A stretch of 64,000 nt of DNA from Heligmosomoides polygyrus polygyrus (GCA_947396885.1 OX377202.1:31983407-32047406); one strand, 5' to 3'. Positions 12,001 to 21,602 are shown, numbered from the stretch's first letter. Numbers and translations are program-made. Notes: generated by a model from the sequence alone, not told the origin.

Positions 12001-15000
12001 GCTGCGCTCCCGTAGCTTATGTCGCTGCTGTCGCAAAGTGTGAACAGGCCCTTAGTTGTCTGTGGGCACATGACGGTGCAATCGCGGTCGAGGAGGCGGC
12101 GGCTGTCGTTTGCACCCAAAATGAGGTGAAGGTCCGGTTTCCCTTCACCACTGCGAAGCCTTCCATTCCTCTTCGGGACCGATGAATTTATAACGGAGTT
12201 GGAAGAATAAGTACCGACTTGTGTCGGCTGACCCTATTGTATGGCCCAAATGAAGGGTAGAAGGATAAATGTCGGTGTTAATCAATCTCCTTTGAGATGT
12301 GCTACGCCTTCTACTTTTGCGGAATGTCGTGGAGGCAATCTCAATGTGCGTTTGGCCTATAGAATGACTTGTGGCGGCCATCCTATGAACAAGTCAGTGA
12401 TTTATCCTTCCCAGACAACTCTGTTACCAATTCATCCACCCCGGAGGAAAGGAGGACTTGAATGGCTGGAGCGCGAAATCTAAACCAAGGAGTTGAAATT
12501 GCGTGCATGCGACAGTCGACTCCTCCAACGCCGCTTTAACGCGCCCTTATTGGTCAGATATGCATTCATGTTGCCTCTACGATATCCCATAGAAGTACAG
12601 TGCGTTGCGAATTCCGCAAAGCGATTGAGCAGCGTCATCCTTTATCATTAAAGACGTCTGCATATGTATCTACGTCCGTCTGTCTTCACGTCTATCTTTA
12701 GCTGTGTCGGCACATGAGGCGGTATGGGAGGGATTAGTTTTACTGCCGCGGATATCACGCGAATATAATTGCGCTCAAAAAGTAGACAGTATCGGTCGAC
12801 TAATCAGTACAGATTGATTTTGTCGACTTCCCTACAGGTTATACTCTTCGTAGTGTGAGCAATAACGCCGTATGAGTGTTTTTCAATTTCCTATTCTTCG
12901 TTCTTGTTTTTATCATTTCATTAATATTAACATTAACATATGCCGACGATTTTCTCGAGCTTACGGCATATTTCAATCCGAAGGGACTCCGCCTCAGAGC
13001 TTGCTTCAGAGCTGGCCTATGTCTCAACCATCGGCATGGCCCCCGGCTGGGCTAGATTGTCTCACTCCTGGTTCCAAACCATGTGATTTAGAATGGCAGG
13101 CCATAGCAACGAGTGCTGTGTCAATTGTGTTCTGAGATGTCTGAACGGCTTCGTTTGCAACAGCTCGTCCGGTTCGTTTCTGCTGGTCGCCGACGGAGCT
13201 CTGCAAGCTGTTTCCGATCTGATCGCGACGGATTGGTCGGCTGTGAGTTTCTTCATAACAGCAGCTTTTATGCGTCAAATCCTTACTTCGATGCTTTGAG
13301 AGTAGGGCGTCCTTGAGGCGCATAGCGGCCATTGAGGCGTAGCATTGAGTGATGGTCGCTCTAATATCAACTTCATCACCTCTACTAAACCGCGCTTTGG
13401 TTTATTGGTTTACTCGCTATCAGATTTGTGACAGTATCACTCTTTTCTACCGCGTGTTTCTGCCGCACCGAGTGGGTTCTGAGCCCTTCTGACTTTGAGC
13501 GAAGAAGTTGTCCTTTCTGCAACCCATTTCATCTTCATCGTGGTAGTCTGTTGGTGCAACGCCTGCGCTGTACGGTGGGTGCACTTCCCATTCGATGTCG
13601 ATCGGCTTCTTGCGAATCGCTTCTGTAATCTGAAGACGAGCATTGTCGTGCACAAATGGGATCGCCATGTGATTCGGGTGTTTCTCCTCGATTTTGGCAG
13701 CCAGACAGTCCAGCTGCTGACAACACAGGTCACCAGAGGATTGCGTTGTGGGGCAGCAGCTCGTAATAAACGACGCCTTTGCAGTCCTGTCAGGCGCAAA
13801 TCATAACCTTCAGCGCATGAGGCCTGTCTTTCGTTGATGCTCAGGCTGCTCACCCTTGTCAACCCGATGACGACTGCGCTTGATGTCGAACGGACACAAC
13901 TGCTCACCTCTTTTGATGATGGACGCTGGCCAGATAGTGGAGCGCTTGCTTGTGCGAGAGCAGTTGGGTAGCCACCTCCGCACGACGCAGGCGATCGCCT
14001 TCTGTCAAGCCATGGCGGACCACCGCGTCAACTTCTACACCTGATTCAGTTGCCGCAGGTTTTCAAGGACGATGGAAGAGGTGCTCTAGGCGTTGGGCCA
14101 GTTCACGTGTGGTTTGCCGTGTGCCTGATTGCACTAGATTTACTACTCATCGCGCCTGTTGTGAGTGGTTCGGAGTTTTTAAAGGGAGATTATTCACTCG
14201 AGGACAAAGCAAGGTCAGGAAGGCCAACTACTCCATCTAGACACTGAACTACTCCATCATCTTCGTAGCGATAATAGGCAGACGACACGCCAACTGGCAG
14301 AGAAGCTCGAAGTGTCTTATAGGATAGTGGGAATCCATCTGAAGGGTCTTGGCTTTGCATGGGAAATTTGGAGCTTGGATTCCACATGCCCTGTCAGACA
14401 GAAAGATCGACGGCTCTCCATCGCTGCTTCTCTTCTGTCCAGATACGAAAGAAAATCTTTCTGCCGCCGATTGTGACAGGCGATGACTCCTGGGGGGAGG
14501 GAGGCGTCCGTATGCGCCCAGGTAGCCATACCTGCGGCGTCATCCCCTGCTCGCCGTCTGCGTTCACGCTGCGACACCCGTCGCGCGCGCAGCGGACAAC
14601 GGCCCAACGGAGGCCCGACAGACAAGCGGAACTCGCAGGTCGACCAGATTTGCTGCATGCCAACATCTGAAAAAAGGACAATCGGTACAAAAAGGAGAGA
14701 GAATAAGGTTAGTGGAAAAATCTATAAAAATTCAGTTGCATTGCACTACACGTCAGCTATCTCTTGCGATGTACGATTTACGAAATTTCGAGTTCCATTT
14801 ACGCACATCTATTGCGTATGCACAGAAGAATTCTGCACGTAGTGTGAGGAAGAAGATCGCACATTGAAAAAATGGCGAGAACTTCTCATAAAGGTTCTCC
14901 AAGTACGACCGCGTTTGATGCAACACTGTTGGTAGTTATTTGCGAACATAGGGATGAAGAAATCAAGCTCGTACCCTGTCTGACGCAAAATTTTGATCCG

Positions 15001-17339
15001 ACTCAATATTCTTGCGACCTTACCAGTATTTACCTTAATGAATAAATGGCTCCATGGTACGTTTTTGATTCCATTTTCTCTTCCTTCTAGGGATATCTGG
15101 TCATCCTTGTATTTCAGCTGAAATTTTCTCTCCAAGAAGCTTTTCGTCTCCATTCTTTGCTGTCGTGCCTCTAAAGTAGCCCATAGGGTCGTCCTTGTAC
15201 AATAACCACAAGGAGCGTCTAATCGCTCATTTAGGACTCCAGAAAAAGCACGACCGATGGTTAGAGGCATTCTTGTGTAATTTTGCCAAATCCTGGCTTC
15301 ATGACAAACTTCAAGTGGATCTCAATGTTTTCGGTTTTTGTTTTGTTTCGGCAACGCAGTCGTCAGGGGTCTTCGACTATCACGTGGGGCCACAACTGTC
15401 CTTCGAGCGACCAAACTTGCCCGGGAAGGTGGAGAGCTTTCCGCTGCCCATCTTGTTCTTTCAGACGACGCACGTTCACAATCACTGCGACACGAGAGGC
15501 GCCCGCCAGTTGACGCTGGTTCTGTACTCGATGCTGCTCAAGTATATTCGCAGTGAGCCGCTCGCGAAGAAGTACTTTCCTCTGCAGACACACAGCGAGA
15601 ACCTCACCTCGTGGGTTCTTCCTCGTACTCTTCCTGCATCCCACTACTCACGGATTCCTGTATGTTTCAGAATGTCGGCATGGCTGTACTCGGAGTACCC
15701 AGGTGACAGGAAGATGTGCGACGTTATAGAGGAGATATTCTCTCTGACGGAGCAGATCCATCCGATTTTTCTCATTGACGTGGTGAAATTTCTGCTGAAC
15801 GTATGTTGTCTCCTGCGCTTGAATTAGGAGCGGAGTGTGAGGAACTGCTGGCATTTTAGGAGATATGGACGGGGATCTACAAAGAGTCGTGGCCGGCAAT
15901 TGTGCGCTTTATGGTAGGCGTTTGTCGAAGGCTGGAGGAGGCAGGTATCGACAGCGCATTCGGGTACCTGGCCATGCTGTGGGACGGTTGGAGTGCTGAC
16001 GACTTTGTGAATGAGGTATGATCAGTAATTCGGTGGGCTGTAAGCACGATGTAGGGACCTAATGGCTCAGTAAAGAGTGATTTATTTTCAAACCTAAGTC
16101 AGTTCAGTTTGTCTCGAGTGCGGGTTTACTCCGAAGGTCTGGGGGTGTGCTCAGACTCGATGCCGCTGTATCCAGAGTGGTAAACAAGTTCTTGCTGTTC
16201 TTGCCGCGATTTCAGCTAAGGGTGATTTTTTAGTAAAGATAAGGCCTCAGCTCGCACATATTGTTGTACCATTTTCATGTCAAATTGAACACTTTTCAAG
16301 GCAAGCTTTAGCGGTTTTGAAATCAAACAGAAATCAAGCGTGTTCCGCATGAAACTATAGAACTCTCCGCGAATGTATAGATATTTTTTTATTCAGGAAA
16401 GATTAATTTTGACTTCTTCTGAAAACGTTTTGTTCTGCTGCCTCATAAAGTAAACCCTGTATTCTAAATTGTATACAGTTTTCATTTTTCAAGGAAAAGC
16501 AATGATTTGAGGTCTATTTTATTCGAATGGAAATCGCGATGATCTAGAAAGATCCTCCACTGGTATTATGGAAGGTAAAAATTTGAGGAAGGTGGCAGAG
16601 TTGATGAGCACATTGGTATCTGATTCGAAAGATGTCCGGTTTCATCTGAAAAAGGTCTAATTTGGCGTGAAATCGGTGTCTGTCAACGCTCGCAAGTGTG
16701 ACAAGTTTCTTTTCCCTCGGATGACTTGGTTGCAAGGTATAGCGAGTCAGGCCAGGTCAGTCACACCATGGACATACGATAGAGATACGTGCACTATTAT
16801 CGTTGCATGGCAAGTGCTCAGTTTGATTTGAAAACTTCTTCACTCCCATTTTGTGCTGAAGATAGTAGTTTTTTGTTGCTTCCAGAGCGAAGTACCGAAA
16901 GGACTCATTACCCAAGCCGAAGAGCTGCTGGCATCCTGCGAGTATGAAAAGCTGAAGATATATGTGGACTGTTTCTTGAAATGGAAGCACGAAGGCTGCC
17001 AAAATGCAAGGTGGAGTTGTGGACTGCCCTCGTGGTATGAAGCAGCTCACCAATCTCGCTTCTCCTTTCAGTATAGCTGACGTCTTCAACAGTGCCGATC
17101 GTGCCGACCGCATCGCTGTTTGCTCGCAGCGACTAGCGGAGGAACGGGTGCAGTCGCCCCACCAAGGAAGCACCGAAGGTGAGATCTGGAAGCGTTTGTC
17201 GGTGGTTCTACACACCCCTGATGGTTCATTCGACGCCTTTTTTCTGCTGCTGGAGCTATTCGAGATGGCCAAAGGACTAGAAACACACCCACTGCATGGA
17301 GAACATTATGCTTCATCATCATCTAATCAATGGCTCTAG
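17..17339 (+). CDS. USP9X/USP24-type ubiquitin carboxyl-terminal hydrolase, 3' part (18 exons in window)
   Basis: Deubiquitinase that cleaves ubiquitin from substrates with a Cys-His-Asp/Asn site. Exons read: 17-158, 202-371, 1030-1249, 1293-1396, 1466-1607, 1678-1794, 1853-1936, 4628-4725, 4817-4944, 5020-5113, 5174-5258, 5312-5443, 11494-11885, 13092-13242, 15360-15800, 15860-16015, 16886-17010, 17072-17339. Every junction keeps phase, giving about 1016 residues and ending at a TAG at 17337-17339. Motifs in order: Cys box [25 protein letters not shown], CxxC pairs (CYGC and CCKC), [11 protein letters not shown], His box [11 protein letters not shown] followed by GHYVSYV, then [10 protein letters not shown]. 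About 1000 residues from the catalytic domain to the stop fits USP9X and USP24. Introns carry LINE, SINE and mariner insertions. The 5' end is outside the window. The family is secure; the choice between USP9X and USP24 is not. Confidence 0.9.
202..371 (+). CDS. USP exon with the catalytic cysteine box
   Basis: This exon follows a CTAAAG acceptor in phase 0 and ends at AG|GTAACG in phase 2. It encodes [20 protein letters not shown] and then [18 protein letters not shown]. The Cys in GGTCYMN is the expected nucleophile, and the preceding Asn/Gly residues form the usual oxyanion-hole neighbourhood of the family. The reading continues into 1030-1249, which holds the QQHDAVDFF motif conserved in USP domains. 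Confidence 0.9.
1250..1292 (+). other. Candidate 43-nt intron in the USP domain
   Basis: Straight reading from 1030 meets TAA at about 1287, and the downstream coding frame is shifted by +1. Removing 1250-1292 (GAG|GTTGAC ... AATGAG|GCC) restores frame and joins DRVDSALE to ANIDFFKAQ. The donor is good but the acceptor is weak. Introns of 42 and 39 nt in the chitin synthase gene make this size plausible. A base error or a true frameshift is the alternative. Confidence 0.5.
1937..4627 (+). other. 2.7-kb USP intron
   Basis: The intron runs from GAT|GTAGGT to CATTTAG|GAC. Joining the flanking exons gives KSLFDD then [12 protein letters not shown] in frame, so no linker exon is needed. It holds one tRNA-derived SINE (3038-3335). 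Apart from that SINE I see only short non-coding open frames. Confidence 0.7.
3038..3335 (+). repeat. tRNA-derived SINE, copy 1
   Basis: It starts GGGCGCGTGTAGCGCAGTCGG, which resembles a tRNA 5' part and pol III A box, and has a degenerate B box (GGTTTGGATTTC) about 60 nt later. The body runs through GCCAACCAAGCCTTCCATCC, GGTCGGTGAATTGGTACCAG and GTAGAAGTAGAATGCG to a tail of CCTTTA units. Sits in a USP intron. Confidence 0.75.
4628..5113 (+). CDS. USP exons with the catalytic His box and end of the USP domain
   Basis: Exons are 4628-4725, 4817-4944 and 5020-5113. The first encodes the His box ([20 protein letters not shown]), with the catalytic His in GHY. The second encodes [12 protein letters not shown], where the Asn/Asp third catalytic residue is expected, and then ECEWFGGSF. 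The third encodes [17 protein letters not shown], the last strand of the USP fold. Junction phases are 2, 1 and 2, and all fit. Confidence 0.88.
5713..5735. repeat. (TTTA)n microsatellite
   Basis: About six tandem TTTA units inside a USP intron. Confidence 0.85.
7078..7385 (-). mobile_element. CR1/Jockey-like LINE, 3' fragment
   Basis: Minus-strand reading gives the C-terminal part of a non-LTR reverse transcriptase polyprotein. It contains [20 protein letters not shown], then [12 protein letters not shown] and [17 protein letters not shown], the pattern seen after the RT domain of CR1-like elements. A frameshift near 7290 splits it. No RT core is present, so it is a 5'-truncated relic. Confidence 0.5.
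7562..7581. repeat. Target-site duplication of the RTE LINE, left copy
   Basis: The 20-nt sequence CGATGATATTTGAGAGCATC lies directly next to the (ATC)n end of the element. An identical copy lies at 10722-10741. Confidence 0.85.
7582..10721 (-). mobile_element. Full-length RTE-type non-LTR retrotransposon
   Basis: A 3.1-kb element inserted antisense in a USP intron. It is bounded by identical 20-bp direct repeats, and its 3' end (left side on the + strand) carries a short (ATG)n tail, as is usual for RTE elements. One uninterrupted ORF fills almost the whole element, with very short untranslated ends. Perfect duplications and an open ORF point to recent insertion. Confidence 0.88.
7598..10699 (-). 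CDS. RTE LINE polyprotein: AP endonuclease plus reverse transcriptase
   Basis: The 1033-codon ORF provides target nicking and cDNA synthesis for retrotransposition. Endonuclease motifs lie at about residues 96-330: [18 protein letters not shown] (about 124-130), GDLNGHIG (about 231-238), QIDYVLV and THQR-type QHRPLI. The RT spans about 595-800: [22 protein letters not shown], and the catalytic LLYADDVML with YADD at about 776-779. A C-terminal [12 protein letters not shown] segment and a GRPKQRW segment follow, as in other RTE proteins. The first Met is 22 nt inside the element; Met41 or Met69 could be the true start. One conserved block reads [11 protein letters not shown] instead of the usual VHQGSALSPLL, so the enzyme may be impaired. 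Confidence 0.9.
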   Translation of the reverse strand: MVPLETACFCEPSQSRTIECRRQALVTGRPTNILCHIIWSMTFQSSRDSATASAGTDAHSQSPAGVRSMRGSLMRGRHREATELVRKSRNVGKSRVATLNVGTLTGRSCELVEALERRKIDFCAVQETRWSCSKSRDIGRGFKAVLCGSPRTTSGVGMIVSERFRDAIASVERFDDRLMKIVVAVEERRCHFFSAYAPQTGCSEQTKDEFWSLLDEKTAEVPSQDMTVVAGDLNGHIGAAKVGYSCHGGFGYGSRNADGERILEYADSHDLIIVNTKFRKRDSHLISFYSGNAKTQIDYVLVRRRDQGLVTDAKTVPYETVATQHRPLICSLKITPPRCKRVERCGTARIKWWRLKEKEAAVISRIRLPTVTTVDETWKDATDAITRAARLELGTTKPGRRWVDKQAWLWADDVREKVREKKRLYHVFIGDKTVDNWRNYREAKKAAKKAVAGAKAAHYADVSEKLETRDGERYLYRLAKARCRQAEDIEKFFGINDKNGHLLMDRKRAVKRWREYFEEISNVEFEHPAVPFASPVYGPIQKITVSETEAALRKMKSGKATGPDDLPADLWKSKGWCPADWLTAFFNQVVAEKKVPEGWQQSTTIPIWKKKGSPADCASYRPIRLLSHTMKIFERIVDGRIRDVVQLSTNQCGFVSGCGTVDAIHAVRFLLEKHREKQKPVHFAFLDLEKAFDRVPREVIWYALRRHGIPEELIEWVRILYSCPISRVRAPAGTSMEFPISVGVHQVSALSPLLFVIVMDAITRDLQRAAPWTLLYADDVMLACEDKAELERQAQAWCDRLALFGLKLNVKKTEYLTTDVNEHGSIKTNGTELSRVTSFKYLGSTVTSDGSLKLEVNARVSAAWSKWRSLTGVLCDKTIPEYLKSKVYRAVVRPVATYGAECWPVTKEVESRLSVMETKMLRWTAGVTRLDRVRNETMRQRFGVASIADKLREARLRWYGHVLRANDDTVCKIGLNLEVPGKRPRGRPKQRWLDTLHMDLKLAGVHPDQAFDREKWRHQTRRADPATKRDKRY
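10722..10741. repeat. Target-site duplication of the RTE LINE, right copy
   Basis: Identical to 7562-7581. It adjoins the 5' end of the antisense LINE. Confidence 0.85.
10891..11217 (-). other. Unassigned 108-codon ORF inside a USP intron
   Basis: An open frame antisense to the host gene starts [20 protein letters not shown] and has mixed composition with no signal peptide or membrane segment. I do not recognise the protein. It may be a retroelement remnant or chance. Confidence 0.15.
11494..17339 (+). CDS. USP exons for the C-terminal region after the protease domain
   Basis: Six exons (11494-11885, 13092-13242, 15360-15800, 15860-16015, 16886-17010, 17072-17339) follow the catalytic domain. 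They encode a mostly helical, tryptophan-containing region, for example [34 protein letters not shown] and [19 protein letters not shown]. Long helical C-terminal regions of this size are characteristic of USP9X and USP24. The last exon ends SSSSNQWL then TAG. An ATTAAA hexamer at 17347-17352 could serve polyadenylation, but it is very close to the stop. Confidence 0.85.
12085..12650. repeat. Cluster of decayed SINE copies in opposite orientations
   Basis: A + strand copy covers about 12085-12270 (GAAGCCTTCCATTCCTCTTCGGG, GTATGGCC). It is followed by a minus-strand copy at about 12271-12545 (TGACTTGTGGCGGCCATCC, TTATCCTTCCCAGACA). A further + strand tail follows at about 12550-12650. All lie in a USP intron. 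Confidence 0.6.
13437..14040 (-). pseudogene. Mariner transposase relic, minus strand
   Basis: The reverse strand shows mariner features in order: [16 protein letters not shown], then KVMICA with [14 protein letters not shown] nearby, then FVHDNARLQ (third catalytic Asp region), [13 protein letters not shown]. Frameshifts and stops break the frame repeatedly, so it cannot be translated. It lies in a USP intron and is abutted by a + strand mariner relic. Confidence 0.65.
14130..14500 (+). pseudogene. Mariner transposase relic, plus strand (N-terminal half)
   Basis: Forward frames show [15 protein letters not shown], then [20 protein letters not shown] (helix-turn-helix region) and [15 protein letters not shown], leading to IVTGDDSW with the first catalytic Asp at about 14485. 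It stops there and is broken by frameshifts. It is head-to-head with the minus-strand relic at 13437-14040, which carries the C-terminal half. Confidence 0.6.
16262..16520 (+). repeat. AT-rich interspersed repeat (family B), copy 1
   Basis: It begins TACCATTTTCATGTCAAATTGAACACTTTTCAAG and contains degenerate units of the form CAAATTGAACACTTTTC. The same words recur at 23455-23790, 48030-48690 and 59764-60595. It lies in a USP intron. Confidence 0.45.
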
Positions 17340-17352
17340 ATCTCCTATTAAA

Positions 17353-17661
17353 GAGTAAAGGACTGCGATAATCAATCCTTTTTGAGATGCTCCACGCATT
17401 CTGCTTCTTCTGTCGTGGAGGGAATTTGAATGCGTTCTTGACCTATACAATGACTTGCGGTGGCCAGCCGATGAACAAGTCAGCGCTTTATCCTTCCCAG
17501 ACAAGTCTGGTACCAATTCACCGACCCCGGAGGGATGGAAGGCTTGATTGGCATGGGCGGGAAATCCTAGCCACGATATCTGGGAAGGATAAAGCGCACG
17601 AACTAGGTATCGAGTGTTTGCGACAGCCAGCACCGCCTCCGACTGCGCTCTGCGCGCCCAG
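17353..17661 (-). repeat. tRNA-derived SINE, minus strand
   Basis: The reverse complement of the family consensus: AAAGGA start, ATGACTTGCGGTGGCCAGCC, TTATCCTTCCCAGACAAG, CACCGACCCCGGAGGGATGG. An internal rearrangement repeats TCTGGGAAGGATAAAGCGC near 17580. It lies directly after the USP stop codon and abuts the mariner at 17668. Confidence 0.65.
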
Positions 17662-17667
17662 ATTCTA

Positions 17668-18704
17668 TTAGGGTGTCCATAAGGTATCTGCGGAAATACG
17701 ACAATCTTTTCAAAATAACAGAATTTTCATCAACATTTTATTAATCAACCAAATAATTTCCATCAACATCGACTACTCTCCACCAACGTTCCACAAGATT
17801 TCGAATTCCTCTGGCCTAGAAATCCGGCGACTTGGAGGGGGAAAAAGCTCGGAGGTCATTTTCGAGGTGGTCACGATCTTCATAACGCTTCCCTTCCAGA
17901 TGATACTAAAGTGATCGAAAAAGGTGGCAGTCATTTGGGGCCAGATCTGGGCTGTACGGTGGATGCGGCAGAACTTCCCATCCGAGTCCCAAAATTTTCT
18001 GAGAAGTCGTCTTCGGGATGTGTGGGCGCGCGTTATCGTTCAGCAAGCGAACTTTGTTGAGCCCGGGCTGTTCCTTGCGCATCTTGTCGGCCGGTCTCTG
18101 AAGTTTGGTAGCGTAGAGCGAAGGTGCGACTTTGGGAGAGCAGCTGGGTGCATATGTTCAGACGTTTTTGCCGGTTGTGGTCGGTCAGTTCGTGTGGGAG
18201 CCACTGGCCAAGCTTTTTAACCATTCCAAGAGATCGCAGTCCATTCTCCACGGTGGATCGGGGACAGGCAAGAGCAGCAGCAAAATAACGCACACCTTCA
18301 TATGGATGCTGCTCCGCCAGTTTCCTCAGTCATCCAAAGATATCGTTGTCGGTCGACCAGAGCGAGGCTCATCTTCGAGACTCCTGTTCACGCTTCTGAA
18401 GCGTTGGAACCAGCTATACACAGATGGTACAGAAGGAGCTTCAGAGCCGAATACACGACACAAGTTCCGATAGGCTTCTGCAGCGGAGTGCTTAGATTCA
18501 AACTCGTAAAGGAGTACGTGTCTAATATGAGTAGACAGTTTGGCCATCGTACAGTGAAATAGGCAAGGAATGCGGAGCTGGATATGTTATGCAGATACAG
18601 CAGGATACTGTCTTTATATAGTACTCATGTTGAAATCTTCAGAACATTCTAGAAAAATCTGGAACATTGCGAAGTTTTCCGCAGATACTTTCTGCACAAC
18701 CTAA
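17668..18704 (-). mobile_element. Mariner transposon with terminal inverted repeats, internally deleted
   Basis: The ends are TTAGGGTGTCCATAAGGTATC on the left and, in reverse complement, TTAGGTTGTGCAGAAAGTATC on the right, both continuing TGCGGAAA. A TA precedes the left end. The minus strand encodes the N-terminal domain (18326-18547; SVNRSLEDEPRSGRPTT), then KKLGQWLPHEL (18033-18293), then LLNDNARPH and [15 protein letters not shown] at about 17930-18050. The stretch with the first two catalytic Asp residues is missing and stops interrupt the rest, so it is non-autonomous. Confidence 0.8.
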
Positions 18705-18879
18705 TGCTAATGGTACTCGTATGTCGCTTCTTAAGATCCTGGAACTATGCGCTGCCAACACTGCATTTGAAGATGCAGTTGCGATGGTGAACAATGCACA
18801 GTCATTTAACAAATCACTTCAGTATTTAATTTTCCATGCCGTAGGTTTATCAAAGTATTAGTAGTCCATACGTTTTAGT

Positions 18880-19173
18880 GGGCGCGTGTAGCGCAGTCGG
18901 AGGAGCTACCGGCTGTCACGTGCACCCGATACTAGGTTCTTAGTTTGGATTTCCCGCCCGGGCCAACCAAGCCTCCTTTACCTGCGGGTCGGTGAATTAA
19001 TACCAGGCTTGTCTGGGAAGGATAAAGCACTAACTTGTTAATTGACTGGCTATCGCAAGTCATGCTGTTTGGCCAAATACGCATTCATTCGCCTCTACAA
19101 TATTCCGTAGAAGTAGAATGAATGGCGTATCCCAAAAGGGATTGGGTAACGCCGCCCTTTCTCCTTTATTCTT
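18880..19173 (+). repeat. tRNA-derived SINE
   Basis: It starts GGGCGCGTGTAGCGCAGTCGG with a B-box region TTAGTTTGGATTTCCCG. It ends ATTGGGTAACGCCGCCCTTTCTCC and a T-rich tail. Confidence 0.75.
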
Positions 19174-20534
19174 CTACATCTTAGGGGGAGAGAGAGATGT
19201 CTACACTTGCATGAAGCGTCTTATTGATGGATAAATTCCGGTGATCGTCACCCTTTGCTGGGGATTTTATTCTCCTCGTTGGCAAGGTTTTCCGTACTTG
19301 TCAACTGTTGCTGCCTGGTACAACAATGTACATCTTTTGTCTTAATTCTGACTTCGGCGAGACCTCTCAATGACGTCCTTCTACCTCATAGAATAGGCAT
19401 GTTTGATGCGGTGCTACATTCTGCCTTCGACGGTTTCACTTTCTTCGTATCCTTGAAAGATTCCACACGAGGAACAGCTCCCTCAACGCTCATTTCATTG
19501 CTTGGGTATAGATTGAAAGGCGAAAGGAACAAGAGCGATGGTGGCAACAATGAACCACCTGGCATTTCCAGTGGAAGCCGAAGAACTCCCACTGTAATCC
19601 TAGGGTGGAACGTGACGCTTACGAAGGATGTTAAGCCCTAGGGACCACTCACATTAGGATATTCGAGGGACAACTTGAGGTGCTTAGGGTGCCTCGTACC
19701 GAAGGCTTAATTCCATTCCCCAATGGCAGCCTCCATCTGACGATGACAGTTGAGCACCTCGGTTCTCACCGTAATGTTCACTCTTTCTCTGCATTGCTTT
19801 TCTTCCATTCATTTTTGAAGCAATCTTTCCTAGAATGAGTTGGGTCTTCGAGTAAGCAGTTCCTTGAATGTTAACTGGCTTATTCCCCTTTCCGAAGTTG
19901 GCGAAACGCAAGCCGAGTAACGTGATGTATCAACATCGGTGAACAAGAGGCCACTGTTTCTGTTAGGAATATCGTGCCGTTCTATATGTGAAGTCGAGGA
20001 CGGAGCGCTTCGAGATCCTTTCAGCTTTCGATGTTCCTCTTCGCAGTATCGTGCTCTAATGACAGCCTTTTCCAATGTTCTCCTGGTCTTCGTGGAATAT
20101 GTCCATTCCATCTTAGAACTCCATTTCTGCTGCAGTTGAATCCTCATTCACGGTCCTTAGCGGCAGGGCAACATACTCGTCATAGAAACTGACAGTCCTT
20201 CGTCTGGGTACTTTGTGTGAGAACTATAGAATTGGAAGGAGCAGACTGCTCATGATGTGTCCCACTTGTATGCCATTGCTCATGGTTGGTCCACTTGAGG
20301 TCGTATCATCATTCACCGGGTTCTCGCATGTCCGCTAGCCTGCAGTCGCATGGATCCGGCAGGATCCTTCGTTCCCGAAAAGTTAGCGCAAGTAGCGGGA
20401 CTGGAGGCCTTTGCGAAATGGTGCAACCCGCAAGTCGGAAGTGTCCAGAACGCGCATGATTACCACGTGTAACTCTTGACCTGTCACTATGTCCACTTTA
20501 AACCTGCTCAGCACGTTGGCCTCTCACCTCTATC
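19174..20534. other. Intergenic stretch with nothing recognised
   Basis: The only long open frame (19255-19641, +) has no family motif and no splice-consistent continuation. Confidence 0.4.
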
Positions 20535-20600
20535 GGCGCTCGGCCAAGTGGATAGGCTTGTGGACTGTGGGCAAGATGTCCGGGGCTCGAATCCGTTGAA
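20535..20600 (+). other. tRNA-like pseudogene or SINE head
   Basis: GGCCAAGTGGATAGG resembles an A box, and GGGCTCGAATCC about 45 nt later is a near-perfect B box. The T-arm stem does not pair properly and I find no convincing acceptor stem, so it is not called a functional tRNA. Confidence 0.4.
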
Positions 20601-20780
20601 TGCCTTCCATTTTGCAGGCCTACGAAAGGCTTGCGATTGCTACAGCTTTTAGCTTTATGCACACTCCTTTATTTTCTCGTTTGAAAGGACGGGTGGGTTC
20701 AAGAAGTCAGTTCTTTTGCAGTTCCCCTAGCATTAGTTACAGTCTACTGCATATTTGGGTGCATGTAATGCATGCTTCCG

Positions 20781-21050
20781 GAAGCGCTAGCTGTCGTGCC
20801 CCCCCCCCCCCTATGCCAAGTTCGAGGTTAGGATTTCCCGCCCAGACCAACCAAGCCTTCTATCCCTCCGAGGTCGTTGAATTGGTACCGGACTTGTATA
20901 GCAAGGATAGAGCGCTGGCTTGCTCACCGGCTGGCCACCGCAAGGCACTGTATGGCCAAACACGTGTTCAAATCGCGTCCACGAAAAGTAGAAGTAGAAT
21001 GCGTGGCGCAATCCAGAAAGGGTTGAATAACTCCGTCCTTATTCTTTATA
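20781..21050 (+). repeat. tRNA-derived SINE with a C13 run
   Basis: It has the family body (CCCAGACCAACCAAGCCTTC, GGTACCGGACTTG, CTGGCCACCGCAAGGC, GTAGAAGTAGAATGCGTGGC). The segment that should separate the A and B boxes is replaced by a 13-C homopolymer at 20799-20811. Confidence 0.65.
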
Positions 21051-21189
21051 CTGCATATTTCGTTCTTCAAAAGCAACCATGTCATTGACCGCAGTTCGGT
21101 ATCCCATCAATTTAACACATTGATGACAATCGCGTTTTGCGGCAGAAAGCCGCCTGGGACACGCGCGCGTTGGGACTCGGTAGGTACGG

Positions 21190-21445
21190 GTAATCGTTGA
21201 CAGCCTCAGTCACCTGTACCTACCGTAACCTTCCTTAGTCCACCGTAATACAAAAATCGGATGTCGTATTCGTGATTAGCACCCCAAATAACTCCCATAG
21301 GCGAAGTTTGGGCGAAATCGGTGACCATGACTCCGACAGCCTTGCTCACCCGTACCTACCGTAATCGGCGCAGATTTTGAAAAAGGATGTCAGATTCGTG
21401 ATCAGGATTCTAAATAACCTCCTTGGGCAAAGTTTGGGTAAAAAT
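21190..21445 (+). repeat. Diverged tandem dimer, unit about 140 bp
   Basis: Two successive copies share GACAGCCT..TCACC.GTACCTACCGTAA, then GGATGTC..ATTCGTGAT and CAAAGTTTGGG. Confidence 0.6.
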
Positions 21446-21602
21446 ACTGACTTTAATTAATTTGATTGTAAAGTTGGTCTCTTTCCTAGTGAAATTTTCA
21501 ATTCGATATATCTAATGAAAGCAAAGACAATTTTCTCGCTTATTCCTGTTTGACATTCTCCTATCACAACTAATTAGGGAACAGAGAAAACACCTATAAA
21601 AA

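Noticed and set aside
16757..17272. 171-codon minus-strand ORF
   Set aside because: Overlaps two well-supported USP exons on the other strand and has no motif.
20535..20600. Functional tRNA gene
   Set aside because: The B box is good but the T-arm and acceptor stems do not pair; kept only as tRNA-like.
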